This document shows, piece by piece, positions 62,351 to 64,000 of a stretch of 64,000 nucleotides of DNA (the first letter of the stretch is position 1; each line of letters starts with the position of its first letter). The notes beneath the pieces were generated by a model. The model was not told the DNA's origin and searched no databases. It saw only the letters and a list, made by a program, of their open reading frames with translations. The DNA lies in NCBI RefSeq assembly GCF_030052815.1, contig NW_026614806.1, positions 2,757,953 to 2,821,952 of the forward strand. Reading direction: 5' to 3'. A program made the translations under genes and the position numbers. Source of the DNA: Hevea brasiliensis. Its lineage: Eukaryota > Streptophyta > Magnoliopsida > Malpighiales > Euphorbiaceae.

Positions 62351-64000
62351 TGGCCTAAGGTTAATTTTATTTAAATGTTTAACCCTCAAGTTTGGTATTA
62401 GACAGAAGTAACATTTAAATATAGATATTTTTTGTATTTAACTCATAATTTGAATTTATTTAAAATATTTTATTATTATTTAAAGGAAAATTTAAAAAAT
62501 GTAGGCTATTAATATTTTTAATTTTATTTGGTTAATAAAAATGCGCTACTTTGAGGTCACAAATTATTAGAATAAAAAAATCATTTAATAAAACTTATTA
62601 ATTAAATTAATCAACCTCTTTGAAAGATAATACCTAAAAGAATATTTTATTAAAAATTTAAAAAGACAATATTCTAACATAGTTTGTAATTTTTAATTTT
62701 AATGATATAATCATTATTAATTGATTTTTTTATTGGCTCAATAAAGTTTCAAAATAAATTTAATAACTTTAACTTAATTACCAAATATTAGCCCAATATT
62801 CTATTAATTTAAAGTTTTTTTTATAAGTCCAATTAAATAAAATATTAATGATGATTATATTTTCAATATTTTTTTATGTAAAATATTGGATCATAAAATG
62901 TTATAATTTTAGTGGCCAATATTAACTTCAAATTTGGGCTAATGACCAATATATAATATCGAGCCATATATCTAAAAGTTAAAATTTTAATTGTGTTTTA
63001 TATACCTCATTAGTTAAAATTTCAAATTTGGGCTAATATTAAATGCAACTCTAATAGTTCATTAAATGTGGGCTCATTAAAATTTTAGAAGGTTGATTTT
63101 TTTAAAATTATTTTTAAATGATTATATTTTTAAAAATTATTTTTTAAATGATTATATTTTTAATATGGCTAACACTTAAACATGGGGCTAACAAAACTTT
63201 TTAAAAATTGTCATTTAACTGTTATATCCATATTCAAAATAGCTTAATTGATTTTTCTTTATTAGCCAAATTAAATATGGATACGACCACATACAATTTT
63301 TACCCGATACAAATTTGGTCTCATTAGTTTAATCAGTGACAATATAATAAAAATGTTATAATCATTATTTTATTTTTTTTTAATTTGAAAAATAAGTTTC
63401 AATATAATCATATTGATTTAATTATAACTAGTCTTTTAATTAAATTTAGTAAACACCTAGGTTAACTTAACTCATTAAAGTTAAGTTAAATTTTTGTTGA
63501 CCCTAGTAAGCCAACACTTATTTAAGGTTGATTCAAATGTGGCTCTATTTTAGTCAATAAAATTAATAAATTAATGATAATTATAATATTTAAATATATG
63601 AGACCGATGATGGATATAACAATTAGATCTAATTATTTTATATATTTTTTTTATAAGTAGAATATGGGCCAATAAATTAATATAATATTAAAATATAAAA
63701 CTTTTAAATTACTATAATATGGTCTCATAAAAAGTCTTTATTAGCCTATATTCTAAATATTATAATCATGAAAGACAGTTAAAAACATATGGACTAATAA
63801 AAATTTTAATCAATTGTGAGTAAATGTATAAAATAACTAGATTTAGTTGTTATATCCATCATTGGCCCATATAACATTGACTAATAAAGAATATAACAAC
63901 TAGACCCAATTAAACAAAATCATTTGGACCTAAAATTTTCCTTATTTTAAATTTTTTTTATGTACCTAGGTGAGAAACCGTTAGGAATTAAAACTAATCT

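Larger units (their letters stand above)
54647..64000 (+). repeat. Direct segmental duplication, copy B (cut by window end)
   Basis: Collinear copy of 12622-21373 in the same orientation. The left breakpoint is CATGTGTCATTCCC, which is the right arm of the G-box-like stem-loop in copy A. The left arm and everything beyond are missing here. The Helitron-like 5' end (minus strand, TCTATTATATATATG from 54703) is kept. Relative to copy A it has about 600 extra bp at 61742-62350. The rest is mosaic AT-rich DNA. The short frame at 55110-55295 is low-complexity and not credible. The right end is open. Confidence 0.9.

Noticed and set aside
1..64000. tRNA genes or bacterial/organellar DNA
   Set aside because: No cloverleaf-like sequence was recognised. 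Tri- and dinucleotide microsatellites, LTR elements and Helitron-type ends indicate nuclear plant DNA.

Overview
This window is plant nuclear DNA, almost certainly from a eudicot, in a gene-poor repeat-dominated (heterochromatin-like) region. The case rests on three elements: a Ty3/gypsy chromovirus-type retrotransposon primed by initiator tRNA-Met, a Cassandra-type TRIM element carrying 5S rRNA-like sequence, and Helitron-type ends. I cannot name the species. I found no intact host gene, tRNA gene, rRNA gene or CRISPR array. Apart from two GC-richer islands (the TRIM near 22 kb and the retrotransposon at 37.4-44.3 kb), the DNA is extremely AT-rich.

Most of the window (about 1-4660, 12675-21763, 22459-23289, 24898-28215, 31162-37221, 44288-47170, 52507-53095 and 54704-64000) is one unusual kind of DNA. 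It is AT-rich sequence built from a small recurring vocabulary of 15-70 bp words that appear in changing order and on both strands. Typical words are TTTATTGGCCCAATAAA, TTTCAAATTATTAGAATATG, GAGTGAGTACATAAAA and GTTGTTATATCCATCATTG. I read it as the remains of old tandem repeats fragmented by many microdeletions. A large direct segmental duplication supports this: 12622-21373 is repeated at 54647-64000, 42 kb away, and the window end cuts the second copy. The two copies differ by many 9-23 bp microhomology-flanked indels and one indel of about 600 bp.

Inserted between the mosaic blocks are several elements. 5.7-12.7 kb holds a nest of repeats: two direct copies of one repeat, a G-box (CACGTG-like) stem-loop repeat family in both orientations, and two Helitron-type elements head to tail. 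A third Helitron-type copy lies at 23.3-24.9 kb. The Cassandra-like TRIM is at 21.76-22.46 kb. A 1.0-1.2 kb tandem duplication, each unit carrying a five-copy 59-bp minisatellite, is at 28.3-30.5 kb. The Ty3/gypsy element at 37352-44282 has perfect 5-bp target-site duplications. 47.2-54.6 kb is a second nest made of a hAT-like MITE, Helitron-like 5' ends and poly-T repeats.

The only recognisable coding DNA belongs to the Ty3/gypsy element. Gag is still open. The protease and reverse transcriptase frames follow in the same frame but are broken by stop codons. RNase H, integrase, any chromodomain and the first half of the 3' LTR are gone, because pol is fused directly to the interior of the 3' LTR. 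The element therefore cannot act on its own, although a working relative could in principle supply proteins.
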